A DNA stretch of 5,637 nucleotides from Methanosaeta sp. NSP1. Lineage in GTDB: Archaea > Halobacteriota > Methanosarcinia > Methanotrichales > Methanotrichaceae. The notes beneath the pieces are model-generated. The model worked only from the letters and a program-made list of their open reading frames with translations, was not told the DNA's origin and did no database searches. A program made the translations under genes and the position numbers. The DNA lies in the NCBI GenBank assembly GCA_002256595.1, contig NOLC01000044.1, positions 1-5,637 on the forward strand, written 5' to 3'. Shown one piece after another: positions 1 through 5,637 of this stretch (position 1 is the first letter of the stretch; each line of letters begins with the position of its first letter).

Positions 1-156
1 GGGAACGCCAAATGAGCCCTTCAGCTTTTTTATATGTCGTTTGGGATCTTCAGCTTTAGAGATAGCTTCCAGGGAATCGACGATACGTATAGCTGCTCCT
101 TTAGGCATCTTCTGGAGAGCTCTTCCTGATCCAGGCGAGTAGAGCACCTGGAACAT
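1..156 (-). CDS. RelE/ParE-family type II toxin, N-terminal part (runs off the left edge)
   Basis: Reading the minus strand from the ATG at 156-154 gives 52 open codons to the window edge, beginning MFQVLYSPGSGRALQKMPKG and ending KKLKGSFGVP. The layout is that of the RelE/ParE toxin fold: a first beta strand (FQVLYSP), a helix with the A-L-x-K-M-P signature (about residues 11-20), a second helix (IRIVDSLEAISKAED, about 23-37), then the K-K-L-K-G turn before the beta sheet that normally carries the catalytic or target-binding residues. Those residues lie outside the window, so activity cannot be judged. Family members are usually 80-95 residues, so about 35-40 are missing to the left. The start overlaps the antitoxin stop by one base (TGATG) and has a GGAG eight bases upstream, which implies coupled translation in an antitoxin-toxin operon. 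By family knowledge such proteins are mRNA interferases (RelE) or gyrase poisons (ParE); which one applies here is open. Confidence 0.85.
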   Translation of the reverse strand, partial: MFQVLYSPGSGRALQKMPKGAAIRIVDSLEAISKAEDPKRHIKKLKGSFGVP

Positions 157-395
157 CAGGAAGACTCCAGCATCTTCCTAACCTCTTGGCTGGTCAAATA
201 TCGGCCTTCTTTGAGATCATTCAAAGCCTCCTCGATCCTCTCTTGGGTTTCTGGATCCAATGGCTCTTGGTCAAGGGCGATGCCGGCTATGCGGTCAATA
301 ACATCACTGTAGCTCTCCTCCGGGTAGAGCTTAAGATGATCCAGCCTATCCTTGACCTTCGGATTTATCTCAACCAGCACTGATGCAGTTGACAT
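156..395 (-). CDS. Antitoxin-like small protein of a RelE-type toxin-antitoxin pair (DUF7557-like)
   Basis: A 79-residue protein beginning MSTASVLVEINPKVKDRL. An upstream TTG at 449 would add 18 residues without conserved character; the ATG at 395 is preferred because the protein then starts with the expected beta strand. Residues 4-10 form a short strand, 12-22 a helix (VKDRLDHLKL), then Y-P-E-E-S-Y-S-D-V-I-D-R-I (24-36). This resembles the ribbon-helix-helix-like archaeal antitoxins with a K-x-Y-P-x-E-(S/T)-(Y/F)-x-D-V-I signature (DUF7557-like; assignment from memory). Residues 47-79 are an acidic helical tail ending E-G-R-Y-L-T-S-Q-E-V-R-K-M-L, the kind of segment antitoxins wrap around RelE toxins. 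Its stop overlaps the toxin start by one base. By family knowledge it should neutralise the toxin and may repress its own promoter. Base composition here is more AT-rich than in ygiQ or thrS, which suggests a mobile or recently acquired module. Confidence 0.8.
   Translation of the reverse strand: MSTASVLVEINPKVKDRLDHLKLYPEESYSDVIDRIAGIALDQEPLDPETQERIEEALNDLKEGRYLTSQEVRKMLESS
165..168 (-). promoter_or_regulatory. Shine-Dalgarno of the RelE-type toxin
   Basis: GGAG on the minus strand lies eight bases upstream of the toxin ATG at 156, inside the last codons of the antitoxin. It supports the ATG that overlaps the antitoxin stop as the real toxin start. Confidence 0.55.
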
Positions 396-418
396 ACCAT
401 TCTCATTTGTCTTCAAGG

Positions 419-424
419 TTAAAA
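419..424 (-). promoter_or_regulatory. Possible TATA box of the antitoxin-toxin operon
   Basis: TTTTAA on the minus strand, with its near edge 23 bases upstream of the antitoxin ATG at 395. That is the spacing expected for an archaeal TATA box driving a leaderless or very short-leader transcript. No clear Shine-Dalgarno precedes the ATG, which fits a leaderless start. The match to the TATA consensus is only partial. Confidence 0.3.
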
Positions 425-448
425 GTCTCTGCGGAAGGCGGAAGGCCA

Positions 449-453
449 AAAAG
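449..453 (-). terminator. Possible T-tract terminator downstream of ygiQ
   Basis: A run of five T on the minus strand, 45 bases after the ygiQ stop and in the 102-base spacer before the antitoxin. Archaeal termination often needs only a short T-tract. There is no strong hairpin with it, so this is a weak call. Confidence 0.2.
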
Positions 454-497
454 GTTGGATGATCTCAGTCACTCCCAGCCAAATGCAATCCACCGCA

Positions 498-2378
498 TTA
501 ACTTGGCTTTCCCCCCTCCCGTTCATCCCTTCTCTTCTCCCTCTTCATACCCCATCCAGCGGCCGGTCGAGCCGGTATCAGGCACCTCCTCCCCGAACCT
601 ATGAGATCCTCCCGTCCCGCCATCTCCAGCCCCTCCCGAACCAGATCGTAGTTCCTGGGGTCCCGATACTGCAGCATGGCCCTCTGGATCCTCTTCTCCC
701 TGCCTTTAGGCACGTGCACCGGCTTCAAAGTGAAAGGATCCAGGCCGGTGTAATACATGGCCGTGGAGACTGTCATGGGGGTGGGAGTGAAGTCCTGCAC
801 CTGCTCGGTATAGAGCCGCGCCTCTCGCAGATACTCGGCCAGCTCCACCATATCCCCTACGGTGCAGCCGGGATGCCCGGACATGAGATAGGGCAGGATG
901 TACTGCTCCCGTCCCGCCGCCTTGGATGCATCTGAAAAGCGCACCCGAAATGCATCCAGCACCTCTCGGGGGGGCTTATTCATGCATAAAGTCACAGAGC
1001 GGGAGACATGCTCCGGTGCAATCTTGAGATGACCGGAGACATGATGGCGGCAAAGCTCCTGGAGGTAAGATGAGCTGTCCGCCATTATCAGGTCGTGCCT
1101 GATACCGGAGCTGATGAAGACCTTCTTCACTCCAGCAACCTCCCTTATGCGGCGTAGCAGCTCCACCTGGCGGGAGTGGTCCTTGTCCAGTGTGGGGCAG
1201 TCCGCCGAGCAGAGCTTATCCGGGCATGCGCCACTTTTCCATCGCGGGCAGGAGGATAGGGAGTACATATTGGCCGTCGGCCCGCCCACATCGGATATGA
1301 TCCCGGCAAAGCCCTTCATCTCCACCAGCCGCTTCACCTCACGCAGTATGGACTCCATGCTTCTGCTCTGCACAATCCTGCCCTGATGATGGGTCAGAGC
1401 ACAGAAGGAGCAGGAGCCAAAGCATCCCCGGTGGCTGGTGATGGAGAAGCGCACCGGATCGAGGGCAGGGATGCTCTCCCGGTAAGAAGGATGAGCCGCC
1501 CTCTGGAAGGGCAGCTCATAGATCCTGTCCAGCTCTTCGGTGCAAAGCGGCCGGGCGGGAGGATTCTGGATTACCACCGTCTTGGGATGGGGCTGAACCA
1601 CTCTGCGGCCATGAAATGGATCCTGCTCCTGGTAGTGCAGGGCGAAGGCCCGGGCGTACTCCCGCTTGTCTGCCGAAACCTGGCCAAATCCCGGAATCTG
1701 GGTCTCGTCGGAAGAGGCCTCCCGGCCCTTCCAGCGGGCCACCTCCTCCTTGACCGCGGTTCCTCGAACATCCCTGATCTCAGAGATCTTCTCCCCCCTC
1801 TCCAGCCGCCGGGCTACCTCCCGCAGTGCCCTCTCTCCCATGCCGTAGATGATCATGTCCGCCGGGGCATCGGCCAGGATCGACTGCCGCACCGAGTCGG
1901 ACCAGTAATCATAATGGGCAAACCGGCGCAAACTGGCCTCTATGCCCCCCAGGACGATCGGCACCTTGGGAAAGAGGGCATGGGCCAGGTTGGCATAGAC
2001 TATGGCCGCCCGATCCGGCCGGAGCAGCCTTCCACCCGGAGAGTAAACATCATGGCTGCGCCGCTTCAGGTTGGCTGTGAGGTTGTTGACCATGGAGTCC
2101 ACATTGCCGGATGATATGCCCAGGAACAGTCGCGGCTTGCCCAGGCGCAGGAAATCCTCTCTTTGGCCGGGCTGGGCGATGATGCCCACGCTGTAGCCGG
2201 CATCCCAGAGCACCCGGCCCACCAGGGCAGCGGCAAAGGAGGGATGGTCGACATATCCGTCTCCGCTGATGAGGATGACGTCGAATTGATCAATGCCCTT
2301 TTCCTCTGCCTCCCGCCAGAACATGGGCAGGAATGCCGGCTGCTCTCTCATGGCTTTAGATGGGGGCCAGGCAGTCAT
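498..2378 (-). CDS. ygiQ: YgiQ family (UPF0313) radical SAM protein
   Basis: A complete protein of 626 residues from the ATG at 2378. The frame is open back to a TTG at 2450 (650 residues), but a TATA-like box at 2410-2417 lies between the two, so the longer start is unlikely; an ATG at 2351 is also possible. Numbering from 2450, residues 37-65 (FLPM, then DVILISGDGYVDHPSF) and 78-135 match the YgiQ N-terminal domain. The radical SAM [4Fe-4S] motif is C343-x3-C347-x2-C350 in SHRGCFGSCSFC. It is followed by the S-D-V-G-G-P-T-A-N-M-Y block (386-396), a further cysteine cluster (C401, C409, C414, C418), L-K-I-A-P-E-H (475-481), and the C-terminal P-T-P-M-T-V-S-T-A-M-Y-Y-T-G and A-G-R-E-D-L-I-G-S-G blocks. 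The family uses SAM-derived radicals, but its substrate is not known to me. The last 20 residues are a charged, poorly conserved tail. It is a single transcription unit, divergent from the beta-helix gene. Family assignment is secure; biological role is not. Confidence 0.93.
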   Translation of the reverse strand: MTAWPPSKAMREQPAFLPMFWREAEEKGIDQFDVILISGDGYVDHPSFAAALVGRVLWDAGYSVGIIAQPGQREDFLRLGKPRLFLGISSGNVDSMVNNLTANLKRRSHDVYSPGGRLLRPDRAAIVYANLAHALFPKVPIVLGGIEASLRRFAHYDYWSDSVRQSILADAPADMIIYGMGERALREVARRLERGEKISEIRDVRGTAVKEEVARWKGREASSDETQIPGFGQVSADKREYARAFALHYQEQDPFHGRRVVQPHPKTVVIQNPPARPLCTEELDRIYELPFQRAAHPSYRESIPALDPVRFSITSHRGCFGSCSFCALTHHQGRIVQSRSMESILREVKRLVEMKGFAGIISDVGGPTANMYSLSSCPRWKSGACPDKLCSADCPTLDKDHSRQVELLRRIREVAGVKKVFISSGIRHDLIMADSSSYLQELCRHHVSGHLKIAPEHVSRSVTLCMNKPPREVLDAFRVRFSDASKAAGREQYILPYLMSGHPGCTVGDMVELAEYLREARLYTEQVQDFTPTPMTVSTAMYYTGLDPFTLKPVHVPKGREKRIQRAMLQYRDPRNYDLVREGLEMAGREDLIGSGRRCLIPARPAAGWGMKREKRRDEREGGKPS

Positions 2379-2409
2379 AAAGCCTTCCCAGAGCCAAAAC
2401 CCCAGGCAA

Positions 2410-2417
2410 GATATATC
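2410..2417 (-). promoter_or_regulatory. TATA-like box for ygiQ (palindromic, in the divergent promoter region)
   Basis: GATATATC, an eight-base palindrome, with its near edge 31 bases upstream of the ygiQ ATG at 2378. Transcription would begin about 22-26 bases downstream, leaving a leader of some ten bases or fewer. Because it is palindromic it could also be read toward the beta-helix gene, whose ATG is 77 bases away. Inferred from sequence and spacing only. Confidence 0.4.
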
Positions 2418-2451
2418 CCAATGATTCTTGTTCGTGCTGAGCCGGGACAAG

Positions 2452-2459
2452 TTTTAAGG
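2452..2459 (+). promoter_or_regulatory. Possible TATA box of the beta-helix gene
   Basis: TTTTAAGG, about 36 bases upstream of the ATG at 2495, in the 116-base divergent gap. It is a partial match to the archaeal TATA consensus. A purine-rich GGGAAGGG (2485-2492) immediately before the start may act as a weak ribosome binding site. Confidence 0.3.
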
Positions 2460-2494
2460 ATCATGAGTGCCATAGAAGCATACTGGGAAGGGCA

Positions 2495-3637
2495 ATGAAT
2501 CAGGGATTAAAATCTTTAGCCATGCTGGCTTTGGCCATACTCTTATTGCTTTCATTGGGCCGGGCAGCATCCATTGAGGTCAAGCCGGGAGAGAGCATAC
2601 AGGCGGCGATAGATGGAGCGGTTTCGGGAGATGAGATAATAGTTCAGAGCGGAGCCTACAAGGAGAGCCTGAATATAACCAAGCCGCTGTCCATGATCGG
2701 CATCGGACATCCCCAGATCGATGGGGGATCAGCCGACAGCGCCATGCTCCTTTATGCCGATGAAGTCAACATCTCCGGATTTGACATTACATCCACAAGG
2801 CGCACAGGCATCTACATCCTCTCGAACCGAAATACCCTCCAGAACAATACCATCAGCGGCTGTCTGGACGGGATCTTTCTGGAGGGATCTGCCTCCAACA
2901 CCGTCGCCTTCAATGATATCAACAACAATACGGCCGGCATATTCCTCTTCTCCTCGGACGGAAATGTCATCTCCAATAACAGCATCAAAGACAACCACAT
3001 AAACGAGGAGAGCGATTGCGGCATTGCTCTGGTCTGCTCTCGGGATAACATAATCCAGTACAACAATCTGATGAACAACGGCGACTCGTCCCTTTCATTG
3101 CGCTCTTCGGTCAACAATGCAGTCCTTGAAAACCAGATCATCTCAAACGACTGGTATGGCATCTCCCTCGCTGAATCCAGCAACAATAACCTGATTGAAA
3201 AAAACAGCGTCTCTGGGAATAAGGATGCAGGAATATATCTGGACGGCTCCAAGGAGAACATCATCCGGGACAATTCCGCCTGGAATAATTCGAGGGGAAT
3301 ATTGCTCTCCTATGACAGCAACGACAACCTATTGCATGGCAACCGTCTCACCTCCAACCAAAAGGGTGTGCATCTGGCCAGCCACAGCAGCAACAACACG
3401 GTAGAGAATAATACTGCGGCAGAGAACGGATATGGCATCTATCTATCCTTCTCCTGCGGCTGGAATCTGGTGTTCGCCAACCACCTCATAGACAACGACT
3501 ACAACGCCTATGACCTGGGAAAGAGCAATCGCTGGGACAATGGCACCACAGGAAATCATTACAGCGGCCTGGGAGAGACATATTACATTCCGGGCGGAAC
3601 GGGCGTGGACAGGCACCCCCTGGCTGCCCCTGGCTGA
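2495..3637 (+). CDS. Secreted NosD-like right-handed parallel beta-helix repeat protein
   Basis: A complete 380-residue protein. Residues 1-25 are a Sec signal peptide: a short basic start (MNQGLKS), a hydrophobic core rich in Leu and Ala (about 8-21), and a likely cleavage after GRAAS or nearby. Residues 27-60 hold the entry motif of the fold (IEVKPGESIQAAIDGA, then GDEIIVQSGAYKESLNI). About ten beta-helix turns follow, each with a G-I-x-L type strand, at about 105, 126, 148, 176, 199, 222, 246, 268, 291 and 314, mostly 21-24 residues apart, with Asn-rich N-N-x-I/V ladders between. The end (N-R-W-D-N-G-x3-G-N-H-Y-S-G-L, then YYIPGGTGVDRHPL) is the closing motif typical of archaeal NosD-like/CASH-domain proteins. 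There are at least nine N-x-S/T sequons, as is common in glycosylated archaeal surface proteins. No C-terminal membrane segment or PGF-CTERM signal is present, so it is probably released or held non-covalently. No copper or nitrous-oxide reductase genes are nearby, so a true NosD role is not supported; carbohydrate binding or a surface role is more likely. Confidence 0.88.
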   Translation: MNQGLKSLAMLALAILLLLSLGRAASIEVKPGESIQAAIDGAVSGDEIIVQSGAYKESLNITKPLSMIGIGHPQIDGGSADSAMLLYADEVNISGFDITSTRRTGIYILSNRNTLQNNTISGCLDGIFLEGSASNTVAFNDINNNTAGIFLFSSDGNVISNNSIKDNHINEESDCGIALVCSRDNIIQYNNLMNNGDSSLSLRSSVNNAVLENQIISNDWYGISLAESSNNNLIEKNSVSGNKDAGIYLDGSKENIIRDNSAWNNSRGILLSYDSNDNLLHGNRLTSNQKGVHLASHSSNNTVENNTAAENGYGIYLSFSCGWNLVFANHLIDNDYNAYDLGKSNRWDNGTTGNHYSGLGETYYIPGGTGVDRHPLAAPG

Positions 3638-3713
3638 GATGCAGATTTGATTTGATGAGGTCTTTCAGTCGGAGTATGAAGGCTAATCCTGAAAAAGAGG
3701 CGGGGCAGAAGAC

Positions 3714-3737
3714 GGCAGCCCGCGAGAGTGTGCTGCC
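3714..3737. terminator. Weak hairpin in the convergent gap
   Basis: GGCAGC (3714-3719) and GCTGCC (3732-3737) can pair as a six-base stem with a 12-base loop. The hairpin lies between the convergent ends of the beta-helix gene and thrS. On the minus strand a run of five T (3692-3696) follows about 18 bases later, so it could help end thrS transcription. The loop is long and the call is tentative. Confidence 0.25.
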
Positions 3738-3760
3738 TGCCGGCCTGCTCGGCTTTCTGC

Positions 3761-3787
3761 TCGACTGCTCTGCTCTTCTCGAGTCGA
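3761..3787 (+). terminator. Weak hairpin followed by a T-rich stretch in the convergent gap
   Basis: TCGACT (3761-3766) and AGTCGA (3782-3787) form a six-base inverted repeat with a 15-base loop, followed by TTCTTTG. It lies about 125 bases after the beta-helix gene stop and could end its transcript. No gene is supported in the 163-base gap (3638-3800); the open frame crossing it on the plus strand is mostly antisense to thrS. Confidence 0.2.
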
Positions 3788-3800
3788 TTCTTTGTCGGGC

Positions 3801-5420
3801 TCAGATGAACTTGGGCCGCTCGGAGAGCAACATGGACAGGGGCAGCCTGCGCCGAGGCTTGCCTGCCGTCTCGGCGGAGATCCTGGCTCTTAAATCCTCG
3901 GCGCTCATCTTGACCTTGGCCGGGGATTTGGGCGTCGACTCCGACCTTACGGTCACAGTAAGCTCCCCCGAGGCCTGCTCCTCGTCGCCGATGACGACAA
4001 CATAGGGTATCCACTCCCTTCCTGCATCTCGGATCTTTTTGCCCACGGTCTCATCGCGATCGTCGATATCTGTGCGCAGTCCGAGCTCGGAGGCGATCTG
4101 CAGGGCACGGTCTTGATGCCTCTCCGCCACGGGTATGATTCTCACCTGGGTGGGCGAGAGCCAGGTCTCGAGCATGGGCAGCTTTCCTTCTTCAGTGAGG
4201 CGGGCCGCCTTCTCCAGCAGGGCAAACATCACCCGCTCGATGGCGCCGGAGGGGGAGCAGTGCAGGAGGATGGGGCTCTGCCTTTCCCCTGCCTCGTCGA
4301 CATAGGTCATGTCGTAGCGCTCCGAATTCTCCACATCGATCTGCACCGTGGAGAGCGCGCTGGCCTTGTCCATGGTGTCCACGAAGTTGAATTCGAACTT
4401 GAGCACGAAGTAGAAGAACCTCTCATCCCACATCTCGATCAAGACCGGCTTCTTGACTATGTCCACCAGGCCCTCTATGAACTCGCGGTTCTGATTGTAG
4501 AAGTCCTTGGTGAAGCGGATGGCCACCTCGTAGTCGGCCAGATCCAGCCCCACCTCTTTGAGAAGGGCGATGCTGGCCTGGTACTGCTTTCGAAACTCCT
4601 CCATGGCCGATTTCATGTCCCGGGTCAGGGTGTGCATATCGGGCATGGTGAAGGCCCTCAGCCTGCGGATGCCCACCAGCTCCCCACGCTGCTCCCGGCG
4701 GAAGGAGTATCTGGTGATCTCGAACATCTTCAGGGGCATGGACTTGTAGGATATGGTCATGTCATGGCCCATGAGGAACTGGCCGAAGCAGGCTGCGAAG
4801 CGCAGGAAGAGCTTCTTCTTGTCCGCCTCGATCTGGTACTGCCGGGCGGGAAAGCGGTCCAGGTACTTCTTGAGGGTGGGGTGCTCCATGTCGTACATGA
4901 TGGGGGTCTCCACCTCCATGGCCCCCATGTCCTGAGCCATCTCCAAAACGAAATTCTCCAGAAGGCTCTTGACCATGCGCCCCTTGGGGTAATAGCGCAT
5001 ATTGCCCGGATCGGAGCCCGGCTCATAGTCCACCAGCTCCAGGCGCCTCATCAGCTCCACATGAGGCGGCACCCGGTCCACCGCCCGGGCCTTGGAGATC
5101 TCATAGTTGGCGAACTTCTGCAGGTTCACCCGGCCGGTGAAGTCGAACTTGTCCACATCGATGAGGTTGCCGTCCAGGTCCAGCACCTTCCAGTAGGATA
5201 CGGCCTTGGCCTCGGACTTGAGGGCCTGGGAGACCACCTCTCCCTCTCCCAGCCGGATGGAGCGGGATAATTCAGATAAGGGATGGCCCTTGCAGCTTAT
5301 GGTGAAGGCCTTGTACCAGCCGAAGGGGGCGCGCATGACCTCATAGTCGGCGGAGAGGGTCTCTGCCAGGCCCTTGAGGATTTTGACTGCTGTGGCCGGG
5401 GTGGAGAGCTGGGCGCTCAA
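3801..5420 (-). CDS. thrS: Archaeal threonyl-tRNA synthetase, main frame (catalytic and anticodon-binding parts; 5' end disrupted)
   Basis: This class II synthetase attaches threonine to tRNA-Thr in the cytoplasm. The frame has 539 codons from a TTG at 5420, against roughly 620-640 for archaeal ThrRS. Residues 1-110 are the back part of the archaeal D-aminoacyl deacylase-like editing domain, including A-P-F-G-W-Y-K-A-F (31-39) and S-C-K-G-H-P-L-S-E (42-50). The catalytic core follows: [11 protein letters not shown] (130-140), motif 1 (G-A-M-E-V-E-T-P, 166-173), motif 2 around R-Y-S-F-R-R-E (237-243), and motif 3 in S-P-S-G-A-I-E-R-V (389-397). The zinc ligands expected for ThrRS are all present: Cys211, His263, His387. 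The anticodon-binding domain starts at W-L-S-P-T-Q-V-R (420-427). The TTG at 5420 has no Shine-Dalgarno, and homology continues upstream in the same frame (S-A-H-L-S), so it is not the native start. The native start is at 5553 in another frame; see the 5' fragment. As read, the gene is broken or misassembled. Confidence 0.92.
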   Translation of the reverse strand: MSAQLSTPATAVKILKGLAETLSADYEVMRAPFGWYKAFTISCKGHPLSELSRSIRLGEGEVVSQALKSEAKAVSYWKVLDLDGNLIDVDKFDFTGRVNLQKFANYEISKARAVDRVPPHVELMRRLELVDYEPGSDPGNMRYYPKGRMVKSLLENFVLEMAQDMGAMEVETPIMYDMEHPTLKKYLDRFPARQYQIEADKKKLFLRFAACFGQFLMGHDMTISYKSMPLKMFEITRYSFRREQRGELVGIRRLRAFTMPDMHTLTRDMKSAMEEFRKQYQASIALLKEVGLDLADYEVAIRFTKDFYNQNREFIEGLVDIVKKPVLIEMWDERFFYFVLKFEFNFVDTMDKASALSTVQIDVENSERYDMTYVDEAGERQSPILLHCSPSGAIERVMFALLEKAARLTEEGKLPMLETWLSPTQVRIIPVAERHQDRALQIASELGLRTDIDDRDETVGKKIRDAGREWIPYVVVIGDEEQASGELTVTVRSESTPKSPAKVKMSAEDLRARISAETAGKPRRRLPLSMLLSERPKFI

Positions 5421-5553
5421 GTGGGCCGATGAAAGCGCATAATGCCTCTTCCAGCCGGCCCTTCTTGGCCTGGTCGTCTATCTCTTCCGCCATCTTGGTG
5501 GGCCGCTTGGCCTCGAACTCGATGAAATCAGAGTGGATTAAGAGCAATTGCAA
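5341..5553 (-). pseudogene. thrS: 5' fragment of thrS carrying the native start, out of frame with the rest
   Basis: From the TTG at 5553 the minus strand reads MQLLLIHSDFIEFEAKRPTK, then a stretch ending [13 protein letters not shown] at residue 42 (5430-5428). This is the first part of the archaeal ThrRS editing domain. Beyond Ile42 this frame turns into Pro/Arg-rich sequence unlike ThrRS and stops at 5341-5343. ThrRS similarity resumes in the other frame at [11 protein letters not shown] (from 5429). The family normally has about 35-40 residues between A-F-I and A-H-L-S, recalled from other archaeal ThrRS sequences. The simplest reading is therefore a deletion of roughly 110 bases whose length leaves remainder 2 on division by 3. 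The start is sound: AGGTGA sits six bases upstream, and an in-frame TGA just before excludes any earlier start. Confidence 0.8.
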
Positions 5554-5559
5554 TAGGGG

Positions 5560-5565
5560 TCACCT
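5560..5565 (-). promoter_or_regulatory. Shine-Dalgarno of thrS, fixing a TTG start
   Basis: AGGTGA on the minus strand, six bases before the TTG at 5553, is an excellent match to the archaeal 16S rRNA tail. Its last three bases are a TGA in frame with the start, so translation cannot begin farther upstream. This decides 5553 as the native thrS start rather than the TTG at 5420. Confidence 0.75.
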
Positions 5566-5607
5566 TGACGGGGAAAGAGGAGGGCGTGGGGGTAGGTAAA
5601 GGTTTCG

Positions 5608-5617
5608 ATTATATAAT
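5608..5617 (-). promoter_or_regulatory. TATA box of thrS
   Basis: ATTATATAAT, a perfect ten-base palindrome, lies with its near edge 54 bases upstream of the thrS TTG. Transcription starting about 25 bases downstream would give a leader of about 30 bases containing the AGGTGA site. The palindrome could also serve a divergent plus-strand gene beyond the right edge; that part is speculation. Confidence 0.5.
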
Positions 5618-5637
5618 AGATGACAGCGCTCTTCAAT

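Noticed and set aside
419..442. Tandem GCGGAAG GCGGAAG near the antitoxin start as a possible operator
   Set aside because: Only two seven-base copies in direct orientation, with no inverted symmetry of the kind expected for an antitoxin operator. Chance is adequate.
1386..2114. A 242-codon open frame on the plus strand
   Set aside because: It is antisense to the conserved YgiQ coding sequence, has no family resemblance, and is explained by GC-rich codon shadowing.
2812..3273. A 153-codon open frame on the minus strand inside the beta-helix gene
   Set aside because: It is antisense to a repeat-containing gene with clear signal peptide and fold motifs. The Leu/Ser/Met-rich composition is a shadow effect.
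2900..3460. Repeated AACAAC/AATAAC-like DNA motifs as a possible repeat array
   Set aside because: These are codons for the Asn ladders of the beta-helix turns. The repeat is at protein level and not a DNA repeat or CRISPR array.
3652..4005. A 117-codon open frame on the plus strand crossing the convergent gap
   Set aside because: Its second half is antisense to the thrS C-terminus. The first half shows no conserved motif, and no promoter or ribosome binding site is evident.
4113..5270. A 385-codon open frame on the plus strand
   Set aside because: It lies wholly antisense to the well-conserved thrS reading frame. Its His/Leu/Gly/Val-rich composition is what the complement of a high-GC gene produces, and it has no recognisable domain.

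Overview
The window looks like a piece of a euryarchaeal methanogen chromosome, most likely Methanothrix (Methanosaeta) or a close relative. The reasons are an archaeal-type threonyl-tRNA synthetase, a YgiQ-type radical SAM protein, a secreted NosD-like beta-helix protein rich in Asn, AT-rich archaeal TATA-like boxes and moderately high GC. The genus is an inference from family resemblance, not from a search.

Layout, left to right. Positions 1-395 (minus strand) hold a type II toxin-antitoxin pair. A complete 79-residue antitoxin-like protein is followed, with a one-base stop/start overlap, by a RelE/ParE-type toxin that runs off the left edge (52 codons visible). This corner is visibly more AT-rich than the rest. 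Positions 396-497 are a short spacer. Positions 498-2378 (minus) encode a complete YgiQ-family radical SAM protein. Positions 2379-2494 form a compact divergent promoter region. Positions 2495-3637 (plus) encode a secreted right-handed beta-helix protein. Positions 3638-3800 are a convergent gap with two weak hairpins. Positions 3801-5553 (minus) carry thrS, with a good Shine-Dalgarno, a TTG start and a TATA-like palindrome upstream at 5608-5617.

The most notable observation is that thrS is not intact as read. The first 42 codons, starting at 5553, are in one frame. From about 5429 on, the protein continues in another frame, and roughly 35-40 residues of the usual N-terminal editing domain are missing at the junction. 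The remaining catalytic and anticodon-binding parts look complete and well conserved. This is either a small out-of-frame deletion that breaks an essential gene, so that a second copy must exist, or a sequencing/assembly error.

The genes do not form one pathway. They are independent transcription units: a stress/addiction module, a radical SAM enzyme of unknown substrate, a cell-surface or secreted protein and a translation housekeeping gene. I found no convincing new multi-gene system, tRNA or rRNA gene, CRISPR array or insertion sequence.
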